Counted from the stretch's first letter, positions 45,079 to 55,596 are shown. The stretch is 64,000 bases of DNA from Kaistia dalseonensis (GCF_030814715.1 NZ_JAUSVO010000003.1:62001-126000), one strand, 5' to 3'. Numbers and translations: made by a program. Notes: a model not told the origin generated them from the sequence alone.

Positions 45079-47181
45079 TTAACGCGGGAAGCTAACGGCG
45101 TTGCCCGCGTCGACGTTGATGATGTTGCCAGTCGACTTCGACGAAGCATCCGATGCCAGGAAGTAGATCGCCTCGGCGATATCCTCCGGGAACACGTTCA
45201 GCTTCAGCATCGAACGCTTGCGGTAATGCTCCTCGAGCTCATCCACCTGCAGGTGAGACGAAGCCGCCCGCTGTTCGCGCCACTCGCCCGACCAGATCTT
45301 GGATCCGCGCAGCACCGCATCCGGATTGACCGTGTTGACGCGGATGCCGGCCTCTGCGCCTTCGAGCGCCAGGCAGCGGGCGAGATGGATCTCGGCCGCC
45401 TTGGCGGTGCAGTAGGCTGCCGCATTCGGCGAAGCGGCAAGGCCGTTCTTGGAAGCGACGAAGACGACATTGCCGCCGAGCTTCTGTCGACGGAACAGGC
45501 GGAACGCCTCGCGGGAAACCAGGAAGTAGCCGGTCGCCAGGATCGAGATGTTCTTGTCCCAGGTCGCGAGCGTCGTCTCCTCGATCGGCGCCGACGAGGC
45601 GATGCCGGCGTTCGAGACGAGGATATCGAGGCCACCATACTGGACCGACGTCTCGATATAGGACGCGAGAACCTGCGCCTCATCCGTCACATTGAGCTTC
45701 ACGCCGCGCACCACATCGGCGCCGTAGCGCTTTGCGAAATCGGCTTCGGTCGTCTTCAGGGCGGCTTCGTCGATGTCGGCGAGCACCACGACAGCGCCCT
45801 CGCCGATCAGACGCTCGGCCGTCGCCTTGCCAATGCCGCCGGCGCCGCCGGTGACGAAGGCGATGCGGCCGGCGAGGCTCTTCGGCTTCGGCATGCGCTG
45901 GAGCTTGGCTTCCTCGAGCAGCCAATACTCGATGTCGAAAGCTTCCTGCTCCGGCAGGCCGACATAGGTCGAAACGGTCGAGGCGCCGCGCATCACATTG
46001 ATGGCGTTGACGTAGAACTCGCCGGAGATGCGGGCCGTCGCCTTGTCGCGGGCGAAGGTGATCATGCCGACGCCGGGAACGAGATAGACGACCGCATTGG
46101 GATCGCGGATCGCCGGGCTGTTGTCGTGCTTGCAGCGCTCGTAATACTCGGCGTAACCGGCGCGGTATGCGGTGATCGACGCTTCCAGCGTGGCGAGGAC
46201 TTCGTCCAGATTGTCGCGCGCCGGGTCATAGTCGAGGACCAGCGGGCGGATCTTGGTGCGCAGGAAATGGTCCGGGCACGAGGTGCCGAGCGCGGCGAGC
46301 GCGCGCAGATCAGCCGAGTTGACGAATTCGAGCACGGCCGGCTGGTCGTCGAAATGACCGACCTTCGATTCCGACTTGCCGATGAAACCACGGATGACCG
46401 GCATCAGCGCGGCGGCGACGGCCTTGCGCTTGTCGGCGTCGGCCGACTGCGTGACGGCGCCACCGAAGATCGCCTTGCCCTCGGTCTCGGTCTCGAACCA
46501 GGCGATCGCCTTGTTGATGATCTCGAGCGTCAGCAGGTAGCAATCCTTGGCGGTGTCAGCCCAGGTGAAGAGGCCATGGCTCTCGAGCACGACGCCCTTG
46601 GCCGTCGGATTCTCCTTGGCGAACTTCGACAGCCACAGGCCGAGCTCGAAGCCCGGACGCTTCCACGGAAGCCAGCCGATCTCGTCACCGTAGATCTGCT
46701 TGGTCAGTTCCTTGGAATTCTTGGACGCGGCGATCGCGATGATCGCGTCGGGATGCATATGATCGACGTGCTTGTAGGGCACGTAGGCATGGAGCGGCGT
46801 GTCGATCGACGCGGCGCGCGGGTTCAGGTTGAACGTGCAGAACGGCAGGTAGCCGACCATCTCGTCCTCGAATTCGAGGCCGCGATAGATGTTCTTCAAG
46901 CCTTCGAGCTTGTCCTGGTAGAGCGTTGCGAAACCATCGATCTTGATCGATCCGACATCGCCGCCCGAACCCTTGACCCAAAGGACTTCGACGTCCTGGC
47001 CCGTCAGCGGGTCCTTCTCGATCACCTTGGCCGACGTGTTGCCGCCGCCATAATTGGTGATGCGCTTGTCCGATCCGAGCAGGTTCGAACGGTAGAGCAG
47101 CAATTGAGATTCGCTCAGGCCTGCGGCCTTGGCGTCATCCCAACGATTATCGAGGAGACGCGAGGATTTGGGATCGGTCAT
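45079..47181 (-). CDS. rhaD: Bifunctional rhamnulose-1-phosphate aldolase/short-chain dehydrogenase
   Basis: 700 aa. The N-terminal class II aldolase domain (about 1-420: KRITNYGGGNTSAK, HVDHMHPDAIIAIA, ESHGLFTWADTA) splits L-rhamnulose 1-phosphate to DHAP and L-lactaldehyde. The C-terminal SDR domain (from 439) has TGGAGGIG and the catalytic Y590-x3-K594 in YCTAKA and probably oxidises lactaldehyde. Start MTDPKSSRLL at 47181 is supported by family length. It lies 128 bases upstream of rhaI. Confidence 0.95.
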   Translation of the reverse strand: MTDPKSSRLLDNRWDDAKAAGLSESQLLLYRSNLLGSDKRITNYGGGNTSAKVIEKDPLTGQDVEVLWVKGSGGDVGSIKIDGFATLYQDKLEGLKNIYRGLEFEDEMVGYLPFCTFNLNPRAASIDTPLHAYVPYKHVDHMHPDAIIAIAASKNSKELTKQIYGDEIGWLPWKRPGFELGLWLSKFAKENPTAKGVVLESHGLFTWADTAKDCYLLTLEIINKAIAWFETETEGKAIFGGAVTQSADADKRKAVAAALMPVIRGFIGKSESKVGHFDDQPAVLEFVNSADLRALAALGTSCPDHFLRTKIRPLVLDYDPARDNLDEVLATLEASITAYRAGYAEYYERCKHDNSPAIRDPNAVVYLVPGVGMITFARDKATARISGEFYVNAINVMRGASTVSTYVGLPEQEAFDIEYWLLEEAKLQRMPKPKSLAGRIAFVTGGAGGIGKATAERLIGEGAVVVLADIDEAALKTTEADFAKRYGADVVRGVKLNVTDEAQVLASYIETSVQYGGLDILVSNAGIASSAPIEETTLATWDKNISILATGYFLVSREAFRLFRRQKLGGNVVFVASKNGLAASPNAAAYCTAKAAEIHLARCLALEGAEAGIRVNTVNPDAVLRGSKIWSGEWREQRAASSHLQVDELEEHYRKRSMLKLNVFPEDIAEAIYFLASDASSKSTGNIINVDAGNAVSFPR

Positions 47182-47335
47182 GATCGGTCTGGTCCGCTCT
47201 TCATCGGCCGGCGCCGCAGGCATGCGGTCTGACGCCAAGCCTTCCTTGGGAAGCCCTTGACGGGCGAGGACGTTGTTGTGCGCGATTGTTGGACGAAATC
47301 GTCCGTCCATGATCTGTCAGGGGCCATTCGCTTTG

Positions 47336-47394
47336 TCAATCATATCCGATCAATCTTGCGCATATTGCAGTGCAGTATGATTGGATATGATTGA
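47336..47394. promoter_or_regulatory. Inverted repeat in the rhaD/rhaR divergent promoter
   Basis: TCAATCATATCC (47336-47347) and GGATATGATTGA (47383-47394) are perfect 12-bp arms with a 35-base spacer, in an AT-rich stretch between rhaD and rhaR. This is the expected place for the RhaR operator; the wide spacing suggests two sites bridged by a multimer. Confidence 0.65.
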
Positions 47395-47483
47395 TGTTGC
47401 ATTGCGATATTATGAATTATGACGGTTTTTGATTGACACCATTTCAAAAGCTTGAAAGATCACAAGCCACTGGGGGAGGACCC

Positions 47484-48293
47484 ATGCACGAAATTGAACG
47501 CCAGCGGATTATCTTGGGCGAAGTTGCTGATCGGCCCGTCGTGACCGTCGCACAGCTTGTCGACCTGACGGGCGCGTCCGAGGCCACGATCCGTCGGGAC
47601 ATCAACGCGCTCCACAACGAACGCAAGCTGCGCAAGGTGCGCGGCGGCGCCGAGGCTCTGCATCCCCCGCAGACCGTCGGCATAGCCGGCCGCACCTTCG
47701 CCGTGAACGAGACGGTCAATGTGGGCCGCAAGCAGGCAATCGCGCAGGCCGCGGTCGAGCTTTGCGAAGATGGCGAATCGATCATCATCAATGGCGGAAC
47801 AACGACGTTCCAGATGGTGCATCACCTCGCCCGCCGCCGCATGCAGATCCTGACGAATTCCTTCGTCATCGCCGAGCATCTGCTGAAGAATTCGAAGAAT
47901 ACGATCACGCTGCCCGGTGGCGCGATCTATCGCGAACAGAACATCATCCTGTCGCCATTCGAGAATGACGTGACGCGCAATTTCTATGCGCGCCGCATGT
48001 TCATGAGCGCGCAGGGCATCAGTCCGATCGGCGTGATGGAAGGCGATCCGCTGCTGATCCAGGCCGAGCAGAAGCTGATCAATCAGGCCGAGGAGCTGAT
48101 CCTCCTTGTCGACTCAACGAAGTTCGAGCGCCGCTCGAGCCTCATTCTCTGTCCGCTCGATCGCGTCGATACGATCATCACCGACAACGGCATCACGGAT
48201 CGCGATGCGAAAATGATCGAGCAAGCCGGAATTCGCCTCGTCGTCGCGGAGGCAAATGCTGACGACGACGAAGCGGAATCGTCGGTCGCCTGA
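47484..48293 (+). CDS. rhaR: DeoR-family regulator of rhamnose genes
   Basis: 269 aa. N-terminal HTH (MHEIERQRIILGEVADRPVV, DLTGASEATIRRDINALHNE, RKLRKVRGGAE) and a DeoR C-terminal sugar-phosphate sensor domain (IINGGTTTFQMVHHL, SKFERRSSLILCPL-like LVDSTKFERR). Start at 47484 preceded by GGGGGAGGA. In Rhizobium leguminosarum, RhaR represses the rha genes. First in the rhaRSTPQUK order. Confidence 0.93.
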   Translation: MHEIERQRIILGEVADRPVVTVAQLVDLTGASEATIRRDINALHNERKLRKVRGGAEALHPPQTVGIAGRTFAVNETVNVGRKQAIAQAAVELCEDGESIIINGGTTTFQMVHHLARRRMQILTNSFVIAEHLLKNSKNTITLPGGAIYREQNIILSPFENDVTRNFYARRMFMSAQGISPIGVMEGDPLLIQAEQKLINQAEELILLVDSTKFERRSSLILCPLDRVDTIITDNGITDRDAKMIEQAGIRLVVAEANADDDEAESSVA

Positions 48294-48338
48294 CGCGGCC
48301 ACGATGAACTCGATCCACACATGGAGGAGACTACTCTG

Positions 48339-49334
48339 ATGAAATTGCTCAAGACCCTGGCTCTCGGCACGGCGTTTGCGCTGTCGCTCGCCGCCGGCTC
48401 GGCCTCGGCCGAAGACATCCGCATCGGCCTCGTCGTGAAGAGCCTCGGCAATGGCTTCTTTGACGCGGCCAACAAGGGCGCACTCGAAGCCGCCAAGGAA
48501 ATCGGCGGCGTCCAGATCATCTATACGGGCCCGACCACGACGACCGCCGAGGGCCAGATCGAGGTGATCAACTCGCTGATCGCCCAGAAGGTCAACGCGA
48601 TCGCCATTTCGGCGAACGATCCCGACGCAGTCGTCCCGGCGCTGAAGAAGGCCATGGATCGCGGCATCACCGTCATCTCGTGGGATTCGGGCGTCGCCGA
48701 GGCCGGCCGCCAGCTCCATCTGAATCCGTCGTCGAATGAGCTCATCGGCAAGCAGCTGGTCAACCTGACCACTGCTGTCCTGCCCGAGGGCAAGGGCGAC
48801 GTCGCGATCCTCTCGGCCACCTCGACCTCGACGAACCAGAACATCTGGATCGAAGAGTTCAAGAAGGCCCAGGCCGCGGCTCCCGGCATCAACCTGGTGA
48901 CCGTTGCCTATGGCGATGATCTCTCGGACAAGAGCTACCGCGAAGCCGTCTCGATCCTGAAGAACAGCCCGAACGTCAAGGTCATCGTCGCACCGACGAC
49001 GGTCGGCATCCTCGCCGCCGCCCAAGCTGTCGAAGACCAGGGCCTCGTCGGCAAGGTCTACGTGACCGGCCTCGGCCTGCCGTCGGAACTCGCCGGCCAC
49101 GTCAAGGCTGGCTCGATCAAGTCCTTCGCGATCTGGAACCCGATCGACCTCGGCTATTCCGCCACCTATCTCGCCTACGACCTCGCCTCGGGCAAGTACA
49201 AGGCCGAGCCGGGCGTGGAGCTTCCGATCGGCCGCGTCGGCAAGGTCAAGCTCGGCGACGACCTGCAGGGCGCCATGTCCGACCCGTTCGTCTATGACGC
49301 GTCGAACGTCGACGAGTTCGCCAAGATTTTCTGA
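48339..49334 (+). CDS. rhaS: Rhamnose ABC transporter substrate-binding protein
   Basis: 331 aa periplasmic binding protein (Peripla_BP_4). Signal peptide MKLLKTLALGTAFALSLAAG ending SASAED, then IRIGLVVKSLGNGFFDAANKG and later KVIVAPTTVGILAAAQAVED. It is followed by a stem-loop and then the ATPase gene, typical of importers in which the binding protein is expressed most. Confidence 0.93.
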   Translation: MKLLKTLALGTAFALSLAAGSASAEDIRIGLVVKSLGNGFFDAANKGALEAAKEIGGVQIIYTGPTTTTAEGQIEVINSLIAQKVNAIAISANDPDAVVPALKKAMDRGITVISWDSGVAEAGRQLHLNPSSNELIGKQLVNLTTAVLPEGKGDVAILSATSTSTNQNIWIEEFKKAQAAAPGINLVTVAYGDDLSDKSYREAVSILKNSPNVKVIVAPTTVGILAAAQAVEDQGLVGKVYVTGLGLPSELAGHVKAGSIKSFAIWNPIDLGYSATYLAYDLASGKYKAEPGVELPIGRVGKVKLGDDLQGAMSDPFVYDASNVDEFAKIF

Positions 49335-49356
49335 TCTGCGAACCATCAAATAGCCG

Positions 49357-49389
49357 CCGCTCCGGGGTGCAGCCCGCATCCTGGAGCGG
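49357..49389 (+). other. Stem-loop between rhaS and rhaT
   Basis: CCGCTCC (49357-49363) pairs with GGAGCGG (49383-49389) around a 19-base loop. Placed after a binding-protein gene, it probably stabilises the rhaS mRNA or partly attenuates downstream genes. Confidence 0.45.
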
Positions 49390-49424
49390 TGGATCGTCCA
49401 TTTGCGAACCATTGAGCCCCACCA

Positions 49425-50945
49425 ATGAACGCCGCCTCGCCCAAACCTGTTCTCGAAATGCGCGGGATCGCCAAGAGCTTTCCCGGCGTGAAGGCGCTGG
49501 AAGGCGTCGATCTCACCCTCTATCCGGGACAAGTCACCGCGCTGATCGGTGAGAACGGGGCAGGCAAGTCGACATTGGTCAAGATCCTGACCGGCGTTTA
49601 CCAGCCCGATGGCGGCACCATCGTCCTCGACGGCACCCCCGTGCTCTTTCCGACGGCCGAAGCCGCGATGGATGCGGGTGTTTCGGCGATCCATCAGGAA
49701 ACCGTGCTCTTCGACGAGCTTTCGGTCGTGGAGAACATCTTCGTCGGCCATCAGCTGACAAACCGTTTCGGGCTGCTCGACTGGCCGGCGATGCGCGCTC
49801 GCACCCGCGCCATCATGGCCAATATCGACCCGGACATCGACCCCGATACCCGCCTCAAGGATCTCGGTATCGCCCGCAAGCACCTCGTCGCGATCGCGCG
49901 GGCGCTGTCGGTCGAGGCGACCAAGATCGTCATCATGGATGAGCCGACCGCCGCGCTCTCCTACAAGGAAGTCGAGGATCTCTATGAGATCGTCGAACGG
50001 CTGAAGGGTCAGGGCAAGGCGATCCTCTTCATCAGCCACAAGTTCGAAGAAATCTTCCGCATCGCCGATCGCTACACCGTGTTTCGCGACGGCAAGCCGG
50101 TGGGCGACGGGCTCGTTGCCGAGGCCGATACCAACAAGCTGATCTCGATGATGGTCGGCCGCACGGTCGAGCACATCTTTCCGAAGATCGAAGTGGCGCC
50201 CGGCGGGACGGTGCTGGAAGTTCAGGGGCTGTCGCATCCGACAGAATTCGCCGACATCTCCTTCTCGCTCAGGAAGGGCGAAATCCTGGGCTTCTATGGC
50301 CTGGTCGGCGCCGGCCGCTCGGAAGTGATGCAGGCCCTCTTCGGCGTCACGCATCCCTCCGCCGGTACGATCCGCATCGAGGGCAAGACCATTCAGCCGC
50401 GCACGCCGATCCAGGCCATCGACGCCGGCATCGTTTACGTCCCGGAAGAGCGTGGCCGCCAGGGCGCCGTGACGGCACTACCGATCTTCCAGAACATAAC
50501 GCTGCCCTCGCTCGCCCGCATCTCGCGTCACGGCTTCCTCGACCTCGCCAAGGAATTCGAGATCACGCGCCACTACGCGGCACGCCTCGACCTGCGCGCG
50601 TCGAACCTGTCGCAGGACGTCGGCACGCTCTCTGGCGGCAACCAGCAGAAGGTCGTGATCGGCAAATGGCTCGCAACCGAGCCGAAGGTGATCATCCTCG
50701 ACGAGCCGACCAAGGGCATCGACGTCGGTTCCAAATCGGCAGTGCATGGCTTTATGAGCGAACTCGCGAGCCAGGGTCTTTCGGTGATCATGGTCTCGTC
50801 AGAGCTGCCCGAAATCCTCGGCATGGCCGACCGCATCGTGGTCATGCGCGAAGGCCGGATCGCCGGAACGTTCGACCGCAGCGCTGTCGACGCCGAAGAA
50901 CTCGTGCGCCACGCCACCGGCAATACCGCGAAGGAGGCCGCATGA
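49425..50945 (+). CDS. rhaT: Rhamnose ABC transporter ATP-binding protein
   Basis: 506 aa with two fused ATPase domains, as in sugar importers of the RbsA type. First: Walker A GENGAGKST (42-50), signature-like LGIARKHLVAIARALS, Walker B VIMDEPTAAL. Second: degenerate Walker A GLVGAGRSEV, LSGGNQQKVVIGKWL, VIILDEPTKGID. Stop overlaps the rhaP ATG. Confidence 0.96.
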   Translation: MNAASPKPVLEMRGIAKSFPGVKALEGVDLTLYPGQVTALIGENGAGKSTLVKILTGVYQPDGGTIVLDGTPVLFPTAEAAMDAGVSAIHQETVLFDELSVVENIFVGHQLTNRFGLLDWPAMRARTRAIMANIDPDIDPDTRLKDLGIARKHLVAIARALSVEATKIVIMDEPTAALSYKEVEDLYEIVERLKGQGKAILFISHKFEEIFRIADRYTVFRDGKPVGDGLVAEADTNKLISMMVGRTVEHIFPKIEVAPGGTVLEVQGLSHPTEFADISFSLRKGEILGFYGLVGAGRSEVMQALFGVTHPSAGTIRIEGKTIQPRTPIQAIDAGIVYVPEERGRQGAVTALPIFQNITLPSLARISRHGFLDLAKEFEITRHYAARLDLRASNLSQDVGTLSGGNQQKVVIGKWLATEPKVIILDEPTKGIDVGSKSAVHGFMSELASQGLSVIMVSSELPEILGMADRIVVMREGRIAGTFDRSAVDAEELVRHATGNTAKEAA

Positions 50946-51925
50946 TGGCTCAGTTCCTCAAGAGCCGCGACGTCATGCTCGCCGGCGTCATCCTGCTGCT
51001 GCTCGTCGGTATCGGGATCATCAATCCCCGCTTCGTCCAGCCGGGCAACCTCGTCGAGGTTTTCAACGATTCCTCGATCCTGATCATGGTCGCGCTGGCG
51101 CAGATGCTGGTGATCCTGACCAAGTGCATCGATCTGTCGGTATCGGCCAATATCGCGCTCACGGGCATGATCGTGGCGATGCTGAACTTCTACTATCCCG
51201 AGATTCCCGTCGCCGCGCTGATCGCGATCGCCATCATCGCCGGCGGCATGCTCGGCGCGATCAACGGCCTCTTCATCTGGAAGCTCGGCATCCCGTCGAT
51301 CGTCGTGACGCTCGGCACCATGTCGGTCTATCGCGGCTCGGTGTTCCTGCTTTCGGGCGGCGCGTGGATCAACGCCCACCAGATGAGCGATGCGTTCAAG
51401 GCCGTGCCGCGCACCGTCATCCTCGGCCTGCCCGTGCTCGGCTGGATCGGCATCTTGACCGTCCTGCTGATCGCCGTCTTCCTGAAGATGACGCGGCTCG
51501 GCCGCTCGCTCTATGCGGCCGGTGGCAATCCCACGGCCGCGGTCTATGCCGGCATCGATGTCGGCCGCTCGCGCTTCTATGCGTATACGATCGGCGGCGC
51601 GATCGCGGGCCTCGCGGGCTATCTCTGGGTGTCGCGCTATGCGGTCGCCTATGTCGAGATCGCGCAGGGCTTCGAGCTCGACACGGTCGCCGCCTGCGTC
51701 ATTGGCGGCATCTCGATCGCCGGCGGCATCGGCTCCGTCGTCGGCGGCGTGCTCGGCGCCCTGTTCCTCGGCATCGTCAAGAACGCCCTCCCCGTCATCC
51801 ATATCTCTCCCTTCTGGCAGATGGCCATTTCCGGCGCCGTCATCATCGTGGCGGTCGTGATCAACGCCCGCAGCGAGCGCAAGGTCGGCCGGCTCATCCT
51901 GAAGGAAGCGCAGGTTCACGCATGA
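50942..51925 (+). CDS. rhaP: Rhamnose ABC transporter permease 1
   Basis: 327 aa, BPD_transp_2-type permease with about nine TM helices. KCIDLSVSANIALTGMIVAML and GAINGLFIWKLGIPSIVVTLGTM (in parts) are the conserved blocks. YAAGGNPTAAVYAGIDVGRSR is the coupling segment. ATG at 50942 overlaps the rhaT stop; the next start overlaps this stop (ATGA at 51922). Confidence 0.94.
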   Translation: MMAQFLKSRDVMLAGVILLLLVGIGIINPRFVQPGNLVEVFNDSSILIMVALAQMLVILTKCIDLSVSANIALTGMIVAMLNFYYPEIPVAALIAIAIIAGGMLGAINGLFIWKLGIPSIVVTLGTMSVYRGSVFLLSGGAWINAHQMSDAFKAVPRTVILGLPVLGWIGILTVLLIAVFLKMTRLGRSLYAAGGNPTAAVYAGIDVGRSRFYAYTIGGAIAGLAGYLWVSRYAVAYVEIAQGFELDTVAACVIGGISIAGGIGSVVGGVLGALFLGIVKNALPVIHISPFWQMAISGAVIIVAVVINARSERKVGRLILKEAQVHA

Positions 51926-52947
51926 GCACGATCTCCGCCCCCACGCCGCCCAACGCGACGCTGACGCCCCGCAACATCCCCGACCGCCTGTCGCTCGGCT
52001 GGCGCCGGATCTTCCAGCGCTGGGAGACGCTGCTGCTGGTCGTCGCGGTGCTGATCTTCATCTTCAACGCCTTCGCCTCGCCCTACTTCCTCGATCCGTG
52101 GAGCCTGTCGGACGCGACGTATAATTTCACGGAGAAGGCGATCGTCGCGCTCGCCATGACCTTCGTGATCATCGCGGGCGACATTGATCTCTCGGTCGCC
52201 TCGATCATCGCGCTCGCCTCGACGGCGATGGGCGCGGCGGCGGCGGCTGGCCTCGGCACACCCGCCATCGTTGTGATCGGGCTCGGCGTCGGCATTCTCT
52301 GCGGCGCGTTCAACGGCTTCCTCGTCACGCGCTTCCAGGTGCCCTCGATCGTCGCCACCATCGGCACAATGAGCCTCTTCCGGGGCATTTCCTATGTCGT
52401 GCTCGGCGACCAGGCCTATACGAAATATCCGTCGAGCTTCGCCTGGTTCGGACAGGGCTATGTCTGGTGGGTGATCACGGCCGAGTTCGCGATTTTCGCC
52501 GTCCTGTCCGTCATTCTCGGCGTGCTGCTGCACAAGACCTCGTTCGGCCGCCGCGTCTTCGCCCTTGGCAACAACCCGGTCGCGGCGCGCTTTTCCGGCG
52601 TGCGGGTCGAGCGGATCCGCTTCCTGCTGTTCCTGATGACGGGAACCGCCGCCGGCATCGCGTCCGTCCTGTTGACCTCGCGCCTCGGCGCCACGCGCCC
52701 GACCATCGCGACCGGCATGGAACTCGAAGCCGTGACCATGGCCGTGCTCGGCGGCGTCAATATTCTCGGCGGCTCCGGCACGATCCCGGGCGTAGTGATC
52801 GCGGCTTTCGTGATGGGCCTCGTCACCTTTGGCTTCGGCCTGCTGAACGTGCCCGGCATCGTAATGTCGATCTTTGTCGGCGCGCTCTTGATTGCCGTCA
52901 TCGCACTGCCGATCCTCTGGCGTAGATTCGCCCGACGCCGCGCCTGA
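51922..52947 (+). CDS. rhaQ: Rhamnose ABC transporter permease 2
   Basis: 341 aa, paralogous to the preceding permease, with a longer cytoplasmic N-terminus. [21 protein letters not shown] and [21 protein letters not shown] (in parts) and [21 protein letters not shown] are the matching blocks. With RhaP it forms the heterodimeric membrane channel. It precedes rhaU by 11 bases. Confidence 0.94.
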   Translation: MSTISAPTPPNATLTPRNIPDRLSLGWRRIFQRWETLLLVVAVLIFIFNAFASPYFLDPWSLSDATYNFTEKAIVALAMTFVIIAGDIDLSVASIIALASTAMGAAAAAGLGTPAIVVIGLGVGILCGAFNGFLVTRFQVPSIVATIGTMSLFRGISYVVLGDQAYTKYPSSFAWFGQGYVWWVITAEFAIFAVLSVILGVLLHKTSFGRRVFALGNNPVAARFSGVRVERIRFLLFLMTGTAAGIASVLLTSRLGATRPTIATGMELEAVTMAVLGGVNILGGSGTIPGVVIAAFVMGLVTFGFGLLNVPGIVMSIFVGALLIAVIALPILWRRFARRRA

Positions 52948-52958
52948 GCAGGACCCAA

Positions 52959-53273
52959 ATGCAGAAAATTGCCTTCAAGATGCTCCTTAATCCGGGGCAG
53001 GAAGCCGAATATAAGCGCCGTCACGACGAGATCTGGCCGGAGCTTTCAGCGCTTCTGAAAGAGGCCGGCGTCTCCGACTATTCGATCTTCCTCGATCGCC
53101 AGACGTCCACCCTGTTCGCGACGCTCTGGCGCCGTGACGATCACGCCATGGACGAATTGCCGAACCACCCGGTCATGAAGCGCTGGTGGGCCCATATGGC
53201 CGACATCATGGCGACCAAGCCCACCAACGAGCCGATTTCGATTCCCCTCGAAAACGTCTTCCACATGGAATGA
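52959..53273 (+). CDS. rhaU: L-rhamnose mutarotase
   Basis: 104 aa, dimeric alpha+beta barrel. Conserved residues: [20 protein letters not shown] with the catalytic His, [18 protein letters not shown] and WWAHMADIM. Interconverts alpha and beta anomers of rhamnose; in R. leguminosarum, RhaU is needed for growth on rhamnose. Stop overlaps the rhaK start. Confidence 0.95.
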   Translation: MQKIAFKMLLNPGQEAEYKRRHDEIWPELSALLKEAGVSDYSIFLDRQTSTLFATLWRRDDHAMDELPNHPVMKRWWAHMADIMATKPTNEPISIPLENVFHME

Positions 53274-54655
53274 CGCAGACCATGTCACGCCCCAAGGCCA
53301 CGATCGTCCTCGATATCGGCAAGACCAACGTCAAGCTGGCCCTCGTCGATGCGCAGACGCGCGCGATCATCGCCATCCGGACCACGGCCAATGAAGTGAT
53401 CCGCGACGGCCTCTATCCGCATTTCGATACTGACAAGAACTGGAACTGGATCGTCGCGGGGCTGAAGGAATTCGCCGCCGAGGCCGAGATCGGCTGCATC
53501 TCGACGACGACCCATGGCGCCTGCGCCGCCATCATCAATGATGATGGCCTCGTCCTGCCGATCCTCGATTATGAGTATGACGGTCCGGATTCGATCGCCG
53601 ACGCCTATCGACCGCTCAGGGGCGCGTTCTGGGAGACCCTGTCACCCGACCTGCCGGGCGGGCTGAATATCGGCCGCCAGCTCTTCTGGCTTCAGGAAAC
53701 GTTCCCCTCTGCATTCGGACGCGCCAAATCGATCCTGCCCTATCCGCAATATTGGGTCTGGCGCCTTTCCGGCGCACGCGTCAGCGAGCCGACCTCGCTC
53801 GGTTGCCATAGCGATCTCTGGAATCCGGAGGGCGGCACATTCTCACGCCTCGCCGAGGATCGCGGCTGGGCGGCGCTCATTCCAAAGGTCGTCCATCCCT
53901 GGGATACGGCCGGCACGATCCGCCCGGAACTCGCGGCCAAGACGGGCCTGCCGCTCGACTGCCGCGTGGTCGCCGGCATTCACGATTCCAATGCCAGCCT
54001 TCTGCCGCATATCCTGCGGCGGCAATCGCCCTTCGCGGTACTCTCGACGGGCACCTGGCTGATTGTCTTCGCCGTCGGCGGCTCGATGAAGAATCTCGAT
54101 CCGGCGCGGGACTGCCTCGCCAATGTCGATGCGCTCGGGCGGCCCGTTCCCTCAGCCCGTTTCATGGCCGGCCGCGAGTTCGGACTTCTGACCGAAGGCA
54201 TCAAGGCCGAGCCGACAGCCGCTGACGTCGCCTCCGTGGTCGAGCGCGGCGTGATGGCCCTGCCCTCCTTCGCACAGGGCACCGGCCCCTACGCCTTCCT
54301 CGAAGGTCACTGGACGGTGGATGTCGAGACGTTGACGCCGGGCGAGCGCATCGCGGCGGCGAGCCTCTATTGTGCCCTGGTGGCGGATACCTGCCTTTCG
54401 CTGACTAGCGCCGCCGGCCCTGTCATCGTCGAGGGCCCGCTTTCGAAGAACGCCGTGTTCCTGTCGGCTTTGGCGCGCATCGTCGGCCGTCCGGTCATTG
54501 CTCGCTCCGATGCAACGGGAACGACGGAGGGCGCCGCCCTGCTGGCGGACGGCCCCGAGGGCGCCGGCCCCGGCGCTCCGGACGGCCCGCCCATAGCGCC
54601 GCTCGATGTCGATCTCTCGGCCTATATCGAGGCCTGGCGCGAGGCGCTCGACTGA
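53270..54655 (+). CDS. rhaK: Rhamnulokinase-type sugar kinase (FGGY family)
   Basis: 461 aa FGGY carbohydrate kinase. [18 protein letters not shown] is the phosphate-binding start of the first domain; [12 protein letters not shown] and [14 protein letters not shown] belong to the catalytic cleft. In R. leguminosarum, RhaK phosphorylates sugar and also takes part in uptake through the ABC system. ATG 53270 overlaps the rhaU stop; a second in-frame ATG lies at 53282. The 3' end overlaps the convergent LysR gene by 34 bases. Confidence 0.93.
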   Translation: MTQTMSRPKATIVLDIGKTNVKLALVDAQTRAIIAIRTTANEVIRDGLYPHFDTDKNWNWIVAGLKEFAAEAEIGCISTTTHGACAAIINDDGLVLPILDYEYDGPDSIADAYRPLRGAFWETLSPDLPGGLNIGRQLFWLQETFPSAFGRAKSILPYPQYWVWRLSGARVSEPTSLGCHSDLWNPEGGTFSRLAEDRGWAALIPKVVHPWDTAGTIRPELAAKTGLPLDCRVVAGIHDSNASLLPHILRRQSPFAVLSTGTWLIVFAVGGSMKNLDPARDCLANVDALGRPVPSARFMAGREFGLLTEGIKAEPTAADVASVVERGVMALPSFAQGTGPYAFLEGHWTVDVETLTPGERIAAASLYCALVADTCLSLTSAAGPVIVEGPLSKNAVFLSALARIVGRPVIARSDATGTTEGAALLADGPEGAGPGAPDGPPIAPLDVDLSAYIEAWREALD

Positions 54656-55596
54656 AAGTCCGACAAGGTCGAGCTATGGCCGGTCGGCCGTAGCCTTGAT
54701 GCCGTAGCCTTGATAAAGTCGATGAAGGCCCGCAAGGGCGCCGGCACGAGGCGCCGGCCCGGATAATAGAGGAACGGCCCGGAAAAGCTCGGCCACCAGG
54801 ATTCGAGCACCGGCTCGAGCGCGCCGCTATCGAGATAAGGCCTCAGCCAGTCCTCAAAGAGATAGATGATACCCGTACCGGCGACGGCCGCATGTACCGC
54901 GAGATCGACCGCCGCGCCCGCCCGCACCAGCAGTGGTCCGGTCGGATCCACCCGCACGATCTCGCCTGAATGCTCGAACTCCCACGCCATGATCGCGCCG
55001 CTCGCGAATTGTCCGCGCAGACATGCATGACCGAGCAATTCGCTCGGATGCTCCGGGCGGCCATGGCGGTCGAGATAGGCCGGAGACGCTGCCGTCGCAA
55101 AGCGCTGCACGCGCGGCCCGATCGGAACGGCGATCATGTCCTGCTCGAGTCGCTCGTCATAGCGAATCCCTGCATCACATCCCGCCGCCAGCACGTCGAC
55201 GAAACTGTCCTCGGCCATTACTTCCAGGCGAATGCCCGGATAGGCGGCGAGAAAGCGCGGCACAATGGCGGGCAAGACCAGCTTGGACGCGCTGACCGGC
55301 ACGTTGAGACGCAGTGAACCTGCCGGCTGATCGCGAAAGCCGTTCACGACATCAAGGGCGGCTTCGACCTCGGCCAGCGCCGGCCCGAGCCGGCCGAGAA
55401 GCCCTTGCCCGGCTTCGGTCAGGACAACACTGCGCGTGGTGCGATTGAGCAGCCTGACACCGAGCTGCGTCTCGAGCCGGCGCACCGCCTCGCTCAAGCC
55501 GGACGCGCTGCCACGGCTGGCACGCGCGCCCTCGCGAAAGCCCCCTGCGCGCGCCACTGCGACAAAGGCGTTCAGATCACTCAGGTCGGCCTTCAT
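54622..55596 (-). CDS. LysR-family transcriptional regulator
   Basis: 324 aa. N-terminal HTH (MKADLSDLNAFVAVARAGGF, SGLSEAVRRLETQLGVRLLNRTTRSV) and a periplasmic-binding-like effector domain. Its last codons overlap the rhaK end. It is divergent from the aldo/keto reductase gene, 93 bases apart, which is the most likely target. Confidence 0.93.
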   Translation of the reverse strand: MKADLSDLNAFVAVARAGGFREGARASRGSASGLSEAVRRLETQLGVRLLNRTTRSVVLTEAGQGLLGRLGPALAEVEAALDVVNGFRDQPAGSLRLNVPVSASKLVLPAIVPRFLAAYPGIRLEVMAEDSFVDVLAAGCDAGIRYDERLEQDMIAVPIGPRVQRFATAASPAYLDRHGRPEHPSELLGHACLRGQFASGAIMAWEFEHSGEIVRVDPTGPLLVRAGAAVDLAVHAAVAGTGIIYLFEDWLRPYLDSGALEPVLESWWPSFSGPFLYYPGRRLVPAPLRAFIDFIKATASRLRPTGHSSTLSDFQSSASRQASI

